Origin: Saccharopolyspora hirsuta
GTDB taxonomy: Bacteria > Actinomycetota > Actinomycetes > Mycobacteriales > Pseudonocardiaceae
Assembly (NCBI RefSeq): GCF_008630535.1
Contig: NZ_VWPH01000002.1
Span: forward strand, 434,001 to 498,000
Reading direction: 5' to 3'
DNA length: 64,000 bases
Shown: in pieces, positions 57,164 to 64,000 of the stretch
Position numbering within the stretch: the first letter of the stretch is position 1
How the letters are laid out: each line of letters opens with the position of its first letter
Notes under the pieces: model-generated
The model's database searches: none
The model's input: only the letters and a program-made list of their open reading frames with translations
What the model was told of the DNA's origin: nothing
Translations under genes and position numbers: made by a program

Positions 57164-58287
57164 TGGGTTATTCCGGAGTCCGCGGCGGGATGGAGGCCAT
57201 CCTCGCCGCCGAACGGCTGGTGCGCCGCTCGCGCGACGACGCCCCCGCCGAGTGGGCCAGCACCGAGCAGATCGTCCTGCGGTTCCGGCTGGCCGTGGAC
57301 CGGATCATGGGGGAGGCCGGGCTCTACCACCCGCCGATCGCCGCGGACGCGTTCCGCCAAGCCGAGGGCGATGTGCTGGAGGCGGCGCACCTGGTGCGGG
57401 CGCACCGCTCGACGCTGCCGCGGCTGGCGGTCACCGAGCCGGTCGACACCGACGAGATGGTGGTGCTGCGCCGGATCGTCCCGGCCAACCGCACGCCCGA
57501 CGGCCCGCAGCTGCTCGGCCGGACCACCGACTACACGGGTCGGCTCCTGGAGCGGGAGGGAGATCTCGCGCGAAATCGCGGCGTGGAGGACGCCGATGTC
57601 GCGCGACAGCACCAGGCCGAGCGCACGCCCGAGCAGCGCCACCCGCGCCGCTTCTACCAGCTCCTGCGCGACCTGGACCTGGTCGTCGAGCACGGCGAAC
57701 CCGCCGAGGACCCGGAACCGTTCGACATCACCCGCCGCGCCGCCCGGCCACCGGCGCCGCGCTCGGCGGTGCTGTCGAGCATGGCCCGCGCCGAGACCGG
57801 GGCGCTGGTCGGGCTCTGGTACCGGTCGATCCTCGGCCCGGACGGCGACGTCCACGAGATCACCCTCGGCGACACCCGGCACGGCCGCGTCCCGCTGCGG
57901 GTGGTGCACCCGCACACCGGGAACCCGGTGCAGATCGGCGAGATCCGGGTGACCGAGGCGGAGGGCATCGAGGACCTCGACGGGGCGGAGGAGGACCGCA
58001 CCCGCTTCGACGTCGGCTACGGGCTCTGCTTCGGGCACAACGAGCGCAAGGCGATCGCGATGGCGAACCTGGACATCGCCTGGCGCCGCGCCGAACCGGA
58101 CAGCCCGCTGGAGCAGCTGCTGCTGCTCACCACCGACGGGCTGGACTCGGGCGGCTTCCTGGAGCACCTGAAGCTGCCGCACTACGTGACGTTCCGGTCC
58201 ATGGTGGACCGAAAGCTGGCCCGGCGGGCGGCGCGGAGCTCGACCGAGCCGCGCGTGCCGGAGCCGTTCGGGGAGGAGTGCCGATGA
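57163..58287 (+). CDS. phnI: C-P lyase core subunit PhnI
   Basis: The 374-residue protein is PhnI: GGMEAILAAERLVRRS, LRFRLAVDRIMGEAG, DTDEMVVLRRIVPANR, LLGRTTDYTGRLLERE, FDVGYGLCFGHNERKAIAMA and FLEHLKLPHYVTF are all family blocks. PhnI, with PhnG and PhnH, attaches phosphonate to the ribose of ATP. A palindromic element (57562-57610) lies between LLERE and the following block and keeps the frame. ATG 57163 overlaps the phnH stop (TGATG) and the stop overlaps the phnJK start as ATGA. Confidence 0.92.
   Translation: MGYSGVRGGMEAILAAERLVRRSRDDAPAEWASTEQIVLRFRLAVDRIMGEAGLYHPPIAADAFRQAEGDVLEAAHLVRAHRSTLPRLAVTEPVDTDEMVVLRRIVPANRTPDGPQLLGRTTDYTGRLLEREGDLARNRGVEDADVARQHQAERTPEQRHPRRFYQLLRDLDLVVEHGEPAEDPEPFDITRRAARPPAPRSAVLSSMARAETGALVGLWYRSILGPDGDVHEITLGDTRHGRVPLRVVHPHTGNPVQIGEIRVTEAEGIEDLDGAEEDRTRFDVGYGLCFGHNERKAIAMANLDIAWRRAEPDSPLEQLLLLTTDGLDSGGFLEHLKLPHYVTFRSMVDRKLARRAARSSTEPRVPEPFGEECR
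57562..57610. repeat. In-frame palindromic element inside phnI
   Basis: An imperfect inverted repeat with arms of about 21-23 bases, containing GATCTCGCGCGAAATCG on the left and GATGTCGCGCGACAGC on the right, surrounds GGAGG. The scaffold CCGCGATTTC-N4-GARATC matches the phnH element. It codes for residues around 134-149. Confidence 0.6.
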
Positions 58288-60062
58288 GCACGGCGGTGCG
58301 GGATCTGCTGGCGGACGACGAGAGCGCCGCCGGGATCCTCGACGAGGGCGCCAAGCGCGAGATCCGCCGGGCCGCGCTGGTGGCGGTGTGCGTGCCCGGC
58401 TACCAGGTGCCGTTCGGCTCCCGGGAGATGCCGGTGGCCCGCGGCTGGGGTTCCGGCGGGCTGCAGGTGACGCTGGCCGTGATCGGCGAGCCGGACGTGG
58501 TGAAGGTGATCGACCAGGGCGACGACGGCGGGGTCAACGCGGTCAACCTGCGCCGGATGATCTCCGCGACCACCGGCTGCGCGGCCAGCACCGACACCCG
58601 GGAGGCCACGGTCATCCAGACCCGGCACCGGATCCCGGAGGAGCGGCTGACCCGCCAGCACGTGCTGGTCTACCAGGTGCCGGTGCCGGAACCGCTGCGC
58701 GGCGTGCAGAAGTCCGTCGCCGAGTGCGCCCGGATGCACGCCGAGAACGACTACTCGGCGATGTGGGTGAGCCTGTACGAGGACATGGTCCGCAACGGCG
58801 TGATCACCAAGTCGACCGGCTACCCGGTGCTGGTGGACGGGCGGTACGTGCTGGCCACCAGCCCGGTCCCGCGCTGGGACGTGCCGAAGTTGCACCAGTG
58901 CGAGCACCTCAACCTCTACGGCGCGGGGCGGGAGAAGCGGATCTACGCGATCCCGCCGCACACCGACGTGGTGCCGCTGACCTTCGACGACATCCCGTTC
59001 GAGGTCGAGCAGGTGCCCGGCGCGAGCTGCAAGTACTGCGGCTCCACCACGAGCTTCCTGGTGGAGGGCGGCGAGGGCGAGTACGTGTGCAGCGACTCGG
59101 ACTGGTGCTCGCGCGTCGAGGCCGGGGACGCCGACGTGGCCGGGCACCGGCTGCCCGCCGAGCTGCTGCCGACCGTGGACCGGCGCCCGGTGGAGGTGGT
59201 CGAAGCGCCCCGCCCGGTGGACGGTCCGGAGTGGACTCTCCGGGTGGAGGGCATCGGCCGCGTCTACGGTCCGGGCGGCGCGGACGCCGTGGCCGGAACC
59301 GGGCCGGAGCACGGCACCGCGATCAGCCCGAGCACCGGTGCAGTGGTCGCCGCCTGGGACGTCTCCTTCGACGTCGCGCCCGGTGAGGCGCTCGGCATCA
59401 TCGGCGAGTCGGGGTCGGGCAAGTCGACCGCGCTGCGCTGCGTGATCGGCGACGAGCCCGCGACCAGCGGCAGCGTCCACCTCTCCAGCGTCGACGGTGG
59501 CGAGACCGACCTGCTGCAGCTGGACTCCGCGCAGCGCCGGAAGCTGCGCGTGGACACCATGGCCGTGGTCTACCAGGACCCCGCCGCAGGGCTGGACCTG
59601 CGCGTCACCGCGGGCGGCAACGTCGCCGAGCGGCTGACCGCCGCGGGCTGGCGCGGCTACCGCGCGATCCGCAAGCGGGCCGCGGAGCTGCTCGACCGGG
59701 TGGAGGTGCCGCTGTCCCGGATGGACGACCCGGTGGCCACCTTCTCCGGCGGCATGCGCCAGCGCGTGCAGATCGCCAAGGCGCTGGCCACCGAACCACC
59801 GGTCCTGCTGCTCGACGAGCCCACCACCGGGCTGGACGCCTCGGTGGCCGCCGGGGTCCTGGACCTGCTGCGCGGGCTGCTCACCGAGCGGGACATCGCG
59901 GCGGTGGTGGTCAGCCACGACTTCGCGGTGATCGAGGCGCTGACCGATCGCAGCCTGGTGATGCAGCTCGGCCGGGTCGTCGAGCGCGGCCTCACCGACC
60001 AGCTCTTCGCCGACCCGCACCACCCCTACACCCAGCGGCTCGTCGCGGCCGCCCGGAGGTGA
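58284..60062 (+). CDS. phnJK: PhnJ-PhnK fusion: C-P lyase radical SAM subunit joined to ABC ATPase
   Basis: One 592-residue frame, with no stop or start break, encodes PhnJ (about 1-312) and PhnK (about 313-592). The PhnJ part has the glycyl-radical loop ARGWGSGGLQ (Gly near 54-59) and the Cys cluster C249-KY-C252, C269, C275, i.e. CX2CX16CX5C, with the fourth Cys as probable thiyl-radical residue. It cleaves the C-P bond. The PhnK part has Walker A GESGSGKST near 374-382, the signature FSGGMRQR near 487-494, Walker B VLLLDEPTTG and VVVSHD. In known systems PhnK binds PhnJ, so the fusion fits their complex. The start overlaps the phnI stop (ATGA), and phnL follows after seven bases. Confidence 0.93.
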   Translation: MSTAVRDLLADDESAAGILDEGAKREIRRAALVAVCVPGYQVPFGSREMPVARGWGSGGLQVTLAVIGEPDVVKVIDQGDDGGVNAVNLRRMISATTGCAASTDTREATVIQTRHRIPEERLTRQHVLVYQVPVPEPLRGVQKSVAECARMHAENDYSAMWVSLYEDMVRNGVITKSTGYPVLVDGRYVLATSPVPRWDVPKLHQCEHLNLYGAGREKRIYAIPPHTDVVPLTFDDIPFEVEQVPGASCKYCGSTTSFLVEGGEGEYVCSDSDWCSRVEAGDADVAGHRLPAELLPTVDRRPVEVVEAPRPVDGPEWTLRVEGIGRVYGPGGADAVAGTGPEHGTAISPSTGAVVAAWDVSFDVAPGEALGIIGESGSGKSTALRCVIGDEPATSGSVHLSSVDGGETDLLQLDSAQRRKLRVDTMAVVYQDPAAGLDLRVTAGGNVAERLTAAGWRGYRAIRKRAAELLDRVEVPLSRMDDPVATFSGGMRQRVQIAKALATEPPVLLLDEPTTGLDASVAAGVLDLLRGLLTERDIAAVVVSHDFAVIEALTDRSLVMQLGRVVERGLTDQLFADPHHPYTQRLVAAARR

Positions 60063-60069
60063 GTCCACA

Positions 60070-60798
60070 GTGGAACCAGTGCTGACCGTGCGCGGTCTGC
60101 GCAAGACCTTCACCCTGCACACCATCGACGGCCGCACGGTGGTCTCGCTGCGCGGCGTCGACCTCGACGTGCACGTCGGCGAGCACGTGGCCATCGCCGG
60201 ACCGAGCGGCGCGGGCAAGTCCAGCCTGCTGCGCTGCACCCAGCGCAGCTACCTGCCGGACGCCGGTTCGGTGGTCCTGCACACCGACGGCGGACCGGTG
60301 GACCTCGTCGGCCTGCCGGACCGGGCCCTGGCCCGGCTGCGCGGGCGGCAGCTCGGCTACGTCTCGCAGTTCCTCGCCGCGCCGCCGCGCACCGGACCGC
60401 TGGAGGTGGTCGCGGCCGCGGCCCGCCGCCGGGGCCTGGACCGGGCCGAGGCGCGGGACGCGGCGGCCGAGTCGTTGCGCCGCCTGGCGCTGGACGAGGC
60501 GCTGTGGGACGTGGACTGCGGCGTCCTGTCGGGCGGGGAGCGGCAGCGGGTCAACCTCGCCGCCGGAACCGTCCGCCCGCCCCGGTTGCTGCTGCTGGAC
60601 GAGCCGGTCTCGGCGCTGGACCCGGCGAACCGGGAACGCGCGCTGGAGCTGATCGCCTCGCTCACCGAGCAGGGGGTGGCGGTGCTGGCGGTGTTCCACG
60701 ACCTCGACGCGATCCGCCGCCTGGCGACCCGGGTCGTGGAGATGGCCGACGGCCGAATCATCCGCTCCGGAACAGCGGAGGAGGTGCTGGCGGCGTGA
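60070..60798 (+). CDS. phnL: C-P lyase complex ABC ATPase PhnL
   Basis: The 242-residue ATPase has Walker A AGPSGAGKSS at 43-52, the Q-loop YVSQFLAAPPRT typical of PhnL, the signature LSGGERQRVN, Walker B LLLLDEPVSALD and VFHDLDAI as the H-loop. PhnL joins PhnK as a dual ABC module on the C-P lyase core; no permease is nearby. The start is GTG 60070, seven bases after the phnJK stop. A palindromic repeat follows the stop at 60809. Confidence 0.93.
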   Translation: MEPVLTVRGLRKTFTLHTIDGRTVVSLRGVDLDVHVGEHVAIAGPSGAGKSSLLRCTQRSYLPDAGSVVLHTDGGPVDLVGLPDRALARLRGRQLGYVSQFLAAPPRTGPLEVVAAAARRRGLDRAEARDAAAESLRRLALDEALWDVDCGVLSGGERQRVNLAAGTVRPPRLLLLDEPVSALDPANRERALELIASLTEQGVAVLAVFHDLDAIRRLATRVVEMADGRIIRSGTAEEVLAA

Positions 60799-60808
60799 GC
60801 GTCGGAGG

Positions 60809-60852
60809 TCGTGAGTGCGTAACAGTGTTCCAGCCCGGATTCGCACTCACGA
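60809..60852. repeat. Palindromic repeat, CGTGAG...CTCACG family, copy 2
   Basis: TCGTGAGTGCG and CGCACTCACGA form perfect 11-base arms around a 22-base loop, between phnL and phnM. The rest of the 60799-61019 gap shows no other clear feature. Confidence 0.75.
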
Positions 60853-61019
60853 GAGTTCGGAGTGCTGGCGGCGTGACCAGCCCCTTGTCAACTCGAGTTC
60901 TGCCCAATCGCACCTCAGGGGACCGCGACGTGAACCAGCCACGAGAAACCGCACAACGCGAGATCGATCCGGAACGCAACCACCACTGTGAATCGCGGGG
61001 AGGCGGTTCAGGCTGGTCG

Positions 61020-62171
61020 TTGGCTGGCACTCCGCAGGACTACGTGCTCGGGCACGTGCGCGCGGTGCTGCCGGATCGGGTCACCGACGACAGCCGGATC
61101 GTGGTGCGCGGCGGGCGGATCGAGGCCGTCGAGGACCACCTGGCCGGTGCGTCGTGCGATGTCGACGGTGGTGGGTTGCTCTGCATCCCCGGGCTGATCG
61201 ACGTGCACAGCGATGCGCTGGAGCGGGAGCGTGCGCCGCGCCCCTCCGCCGTGCTGCCGTGGGACTTCGCGCTGCTGTCGCTGGAGGGCAAGCTGAGCGC
61301 GGCCGCGGTCACGACCGTGTTCCACGGGGCGGCGTTCCAGCACAAGACCGCGCGCGGGACGGAGCGGACCGTCGGCGGCGCGGCCGAGCTGTGCGAGGCG
61401 GTGCGAGCCAGGGGAGCCGGGCCGGTGGACCACCGCGTGCTGCACCGGCTCGACGTGCGGTCGGAGGAGGGCGCGAAGGCGCTGGCCGCGGAGTTGGCCT
61501 CGGCCGAGGCCGGTGCGCTGGTCTCGCACGAGGACCACACGCCCGGTATCGGGCAGTACGTCGACCGGCGGCAGATGGAGCGGTACCTGGTCGGCGCCGA
61601 CGGGTTGACGCCGGAGGAGGCCGAGCAGCACGTCACGGACATGATCGCCGAGCGCGGCGAGCTGCTGGACGTGCGCGAGGAGAACCTGGCCTGGCTGGGA
61701 GAGCTCGCCCGATCCGGTCGGATCCGGCTGCTCGGTCACGACCCGGAGTCGGCCGAGGAGATCGGCGCCCTGTGCACCCGGGGCGGGTCGGTGGCGGAGT
61801 TCCCGACCACCACGGCGGCGGCGCTCGCGGCCCGCGAGCACGGCCTGCCGGTGGTGGCGGGCGCCCCGAACGTCCTACGTGGACACTCGCACGCCGGGAA
61901 CGTCTCGGCCCGCGAGCTCGCGGCCCGCGGCCTGGTCACCGCGCTCGCCTCGGACTACCTCCCGTCGGGCCTGCTGGCCGCGGTGTTCCGGCTGGTCGAC
62001 GACCTCGGCCTGCCAGCGGCGATCGGCCTGGTGACCTCGGGCCCGGCGGAGGTCGCGGGCCTCACCGACCGGGGCCGCCTGGAACCGGGCCTGCGCGCCG
62101 ACCTGGCCCTCGTCGACCCGGGCGGCCGGTGGCCGCTGGTCCGCGCTGTCCTGCCGGGAGGTGCGGCGTGA
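61020..62171 (+). CDS. phnM: C-P lyase pathway hydrolase PhnM
   Basis: The 383-residue amidohydrolase PhnM removes pyrophosphate from the ribose-triphosphate-phosphonate intermediate. Motifs: YVLGHVRAVLPDRVTDDSRI at the start, the metal-binding IPGLIDVHSDALERE (HxD), LVSHEDHTPGIGQY, and VTALASDYLPSGLL. TTG 61020 is chosen because the family begins with DYVLGH and GGGGAGG lies upstream; an earlier GTG at 60930 would add about 30 unmatched residues. The stop overlaps the next gene as GTGA. Confidence 0.9.
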   Translation: MAGTPQDYVLGHVRAVLPDRVTDDSRIVVRGGRIEAVEDHLAGASCDVDGGGLLCIPGLIDVHSDALERERAPRPSAVLPWDFALLSLEGKLSAAAVTTVFHGAAFQHKTARGTERTVGGAAELCEAVRARGAGPVDHRVLHRLDVRSEEGAKALAAELASAEAGALVSHEDHTPGIGQYVDRRQMERYLVGADGLTPEEAEQHVTDMIAERGELLDVREENLAWLGELARSGRIRLLGHDPESAEEIGALCTRGGSVAEFPTTTAAALAAREHGLPVVAGAPNVLRGHSHAGNVSARELAARGLVTALASDYLPSGLLAAVFRLVDDLGLPAAIGLVTSGPAEVAGLTDRGRLEPGLRADLALVDPGGRWPLVRAVLPGGAA

Positions 62172-63001
62172 TCGGGTGGTCGGTGCCGGACCCGGAGATC
62201 CCCACCGCTGCGCACGCGGTGCTGGCCGCTGCGGCCAAGGCGGCGTCGGCGGCGTTCCGGGACGCGCGGGCGCGGTTCGACCGGGCGCAGCTCGCCGAGA
62301 CGTCGTCGACCGGTGCGGACGGCACCGCCTCGATGCGGCTGGACCTGCTGGTGGAGGCCGCGATCGCGGAAGTCGCCGAGGCGCACCGGATCAACCTGCT
62401 CAGCGAGGAGATCGGGTTCGTCGACAACGGTTCCGCGGTGACCCTGGTGGCCGACCCGGTGGACGGCACGGCCAACGCGGCCGCGGGCGTGCCGCTCTCG
62501 GCCTTCGCCGGGGCGATCGCGATCGACGGGGAACCGGTGGAGGCGCTGACCTGCTGGCTGGACACCGGCCGGTGCTGGCACGCGGCGAAGGGGCAGCCGA
62601 CGGAGTTCCGCACCAGCGGCCGCAAGGAGCTCGACGGCGCGGCGGTCAGCCTGCTGCGCCCGCACGAGCGCAGCGCGGACGCGTGGTGGCGGGTCGCGAA
62701 GCGCGCGGCGCGAGTGCGGATCCTGTCCACGTCGTGCCTGGAAGCGATGCTGGTCGCGGAGGGCTCGACGGACGCCTTCGCCGACGCGGACTCCGACACC
62801 CACCGCATCGTCGACCTGGCAGCGGCCCTGGTCGTCCTGCCCGGCGCGGGCGGCGCGGTCCTCGACGTCCACGGCCGCCCCCTGGACATCACCCCGGACC
62901 TCCACCGCCGCTGGTCCGGAGTGGTGGCGGCAACCCCTGAACTGGCCGAAGAACTCGCCGACACGATCCGGGGCCAGGTCTCCGCAGGTCAAGCCCCGTG
63001 A
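62168..63001 (+). CDS. Inositol-monophosphatase-like phosphatase, C-P lyase locus
   Basis: The 277-residue protein is an IMPase/FBPase-fold phosphatase: NLLSEEIGFVDNG gives the metal Glu, VADPVDGTANAAAGVPLSAF carries the DPVDGT metal motif, and SDTHRIVDLAAALVVLPGAG is the C-terminal site. It lies directly after phnM with GTGA overlap, in the position where phnN or phnP often lie. It may hydrolyse a phosphorylated ribose intermediate of phosphonate degradation, but this is inference from context. The stop codon lies inside a palindromic repeat. Confidence 0.85.
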   Translation: MIGWSVPDPEIPTAAHAVLAAAAKAASAAFRDARARFDRAQLAETSSTGADGTASMRLDLLVEAAIAEVAEAHRINLLSEEIGFVDNGSAVTLVADPVDGTANAAAGVPLSAFAGAIAIDGEPVEALTCWLDTGRCWHAAKGQPTEFRTSGRKELDGAAVSLLRPHERSADAWWRVAKRAARVRILSTSCLEAMLVAEGSTDAFADADSDTHRIVDLAAALVVLPGAGGAVLDVHGRPLDITPDLHRRWSGVVAATPELAEELADTIRGQVSAGQAP

Positions 63002-63038
63002 GTGTTTTCCGGTGCTATAGCCCCACAAAACGCTCACG
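62997..63038. repeat. Palindromic repeat, CGTGAG...CTCACG family, copy 3
   Basis: CGTGAGTGTTTT and AAAACGCTCACG flank CCGGTGCTATAGCC. The TGA stop of the phosphatase gene (62999-63001) lies within its left arm. Confidence 0.75.
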
Positions 63039-63204
63039 AGTGGAAATGGCGCCCGCGAGATCCCACCGAGTCCTCGTAGCTGATCAGGGGAGCCCCCGGG
63101 AAAACCCTGATGCCCCGCGGCACCCGGATCGCGAAGACTGAGCGGCGTCGGCGGCCGGGAGCGGCGGCCGACGCGATCCGAACTCATCACGAGAAGGAGA
63201 GTGC

Positions 63205-63537
63205 GTGGCTTTCACGCAGGAGAGCAGTGCCTCGATGCCCGAGGGCGCCCGGGCCACGGTGCAGGTGACGCCCAACCCGACGACCGAACGGGGTCAGGAG
63301 GTGACCATCACCGGGCACTGCGGCGGCGGTACCGGCTTGCGGGCCGTCGTCAGCGGTGTCGACGGGCGGCCGGTCCTGGAGGACGTCGAGATCGTCGAGT
63401 CCGGCCCGGATCGGTTCGAGGCCAGGGCGAAGCTCCGCGAGACGGTCGGCAACGGGGTGGGACCCGTGCTGGTCGACTGCGGTGGCGAGGCGGGCGTGAC
63501 CCTGCTCGTCACCCACGTGACGAGCAACCCCGCCTGA
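63205..63537 (+). CDS. Small Ig-like beta-sandwich domain protein (hypothetical)
   Basis: The 110-residue product reads ARATVQVTPNPTTERGQEVT, then ITGHCGGGTGLRAVVSGVDG and VLVDCGGEAGVTLLVTHVTS. Two Cys may form a disulfide, and the TPNPTTERGQEVTITGHC pattern resembles Ig-like repeat domains of exported actinobacterial proteins. No signal peptide is present here, which is odd. GTG 63205 has AAGGAGAG upstream. The function is unknown. Confidence 0.6.
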   Translation: MAFTQESSASMPEGARATVQVTPNPTTERGQEVTITGHCGGGTGLRAVVSGVDGRPVLEDVEIVESGPDRFEARAKLRETVGNGVGPVLVDCGGEAGVTLLVTHVTSNPA

Positions 63538-63761
63538 CACCAGCACGAACGTGAGCACGACGGCGGCGAAGGCGAGGGCGGACTTCGCCGCCGCCCCGGT
63601 TCCCCGGGAGTCTGCGAGCACCGAGCCGCGGTGGATGCGATTTCAATGAGCCTTTTTCATCCTGCCCGTGGACCGCAGCCGCGAAGGGCGACCGGCACCG
63701 GTCGGCAGGTGTCGCATGCGCCGCAGGCGCATAACCCACGCTGTCAGCTTGCACCGCCGCG

Positions 63762-63876
63762 GGTTCTCAGCGTTCGCCTGGCGAGGACGGCCCTGACGCC
63801 GTGTATTGGCATACATAAGTCAGGGCACCCGGAGTCCAGGCGGGCGCTGAGGTTCCGCCACTTGCACCGCCACGCA
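63762..63876. repeat. 69-bp dispersed repeat, copy 2, with inverted left arm
   Basis: The core at 63808-63876 nearly matches 45896-45964. Upstream, GGTTCTCAGCG and GGCCCTGAC at 63762-63796 are an imperfect inverted counterpart of GTCAGGG and CGCTGAGGTT in the core, so the whole segment could fold around TGTAT-TGGC-ATACA. The gap 63538-64000 contains this element, the palindrome at 63888 and a terminator, and no convincing gene. Confidence 0.65.
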
Positions 63877-63887
63877 GAACGAGGTTG

Positions 63888-63935
63888 GAAAAACCTCAAT
63901 GGAAGTCGAGGGCCTGATTTCCATTGAAATTGCGG
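63888..63935. repeat. Diverged copy of the phnH palindromic element
   Basis: CCTCAATGGAAGTC, an 8-base spacer and GATTTCCATTGAAATTGCGG reproduce the architecture of the 48-bp element in phnH, with the left arm more diverged. Confidence 0.65.
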
Positions 63936-63959
63936 GAAAAGGTGCTCGGGGGATGAAAC

Positions 63960-63992
63960 GAGGGCACCCGCGACCAGGTCGCGGGTGCCCTC
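63960..63992. terminator. Strong terminator hairpin at the window end
   Basis: GAGGGCACCCGCGAC and GTCGCGGGTGCCCTC form a perfect 15-bp stem with a 3-base loop. On the reverse strand it is followed by GTTTCATC, so it probably ends a gene entering from beyond the window. Confidence 0.65.
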
Positions 63993-64000
63993 AGCTCGTC

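Noticed and set aside
63631-63927. A 98-residue frame near the window end
   Set aside because: It crosses the 69-bp repeat and the phnH-type palindrome, and it lacks a ribosome-binding site and any domain.
1-64000. CRISPR array
   Set aside because: No regularly spaced direct repeats with unique spacers and no cas genes were seen. The repeats found are single dispersed palindromes.

Overview
This window is chromosomal DNA of a high-GC actinomycete. A strong third-position G/C bias, many GTG/TTG starts, leaderless genes, FtsE/FtsX, SmpB/tmRNA, a UPF0182 protein, zincin_2 (DUF2342) and DUF5679 proteins, and an actinobacterial-type tmRNA tag ending ALAA all fit a Pseudonocardiaceae-like bacterium. 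Saccharopolyspora-type genomes come to mind, but that is inference. Most of the window is housekeeping and regulatory genes; accessory features are the lower-GC block after ssrA and the phosphonate locus.

Layout. 1-9.3 kb: an ABC1/UbiB kinase, a zinc-ribbon protein, two metalloprotease-type proteins, a Lon/PDZ membrane protein, a PPA1309-family protein and a UPF0182 membrane protein. 9.4-10.3 kb: two initiator tRNA genes and a small Cys protein. 10.6-16.0 kb: PadR regulator, prfB, ftsE-ftsX, smpB, amidohydrolase, ssrA. 16.0-20.0 kb: decayed MarR and acyl-CoA ligase remnants, then a large STAND-type NTPase with helical repeats and visibly lower GC. 20.1-31.9 kb: MoxR/VWA pair, then regulator-target modules (ArsR-SRPBCC/DUF899, MarR/SDR, TetR/membrane protein) with clear palindromic operators, a UvrD-like helicase, a DUF885 protein and a GNAT protein. 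32-36.5 kb: MFS transporter, DUF6158 and NDH-2-like oxidoreductase, PaaK-like ligase. 36.7-45.8 kb: tRNA-Ala, LVIVD/DUF305 exported pair, DUF4037, a probably frameshifted gene, SAM methyltransferase, small kinase, glyoxalase, FprB-type reductase. 45.9-54.1 kb: AurF-like diiron protein, small proteins, SDR/MerR pair with a 19-bp-spacer promoter, MarR, PP2C-like protein, DUF72, cytochrome P450.

54.2-63.0 kb is a carbon-phosphorus lyase locus: phnD, then phnF-G-H-I-JK-L-M and an inositol-monophosphatase-like gene. The genes from phnF to phnL, and phnM with the phosphatase gene, overlap or nearly touch, so they are probably translationally coupled. PhnJ and PhnK are one 592-residue fusion protein. 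phnH carries a perfect 48-bp palindromic element in frame and phnI an imperfect relative; diverged relatives lie in intergenic DNA. No phnC, phnE, phnN or phnP is present.

Several dispersed repeat families are visible: a structured GC-rich element after three of four stable-RNA genes, a 69-bp repeat (45.9 and 63.8 kb), a CGTGAG...CTCACG palindrome (55.3, 60.8, 63.0 kb), and the GCGATTTC-N4-GARATC family. At least a dozen genes have a -10 hexamer 6-8 bases before the start codon, which indicates leaderless transcription.
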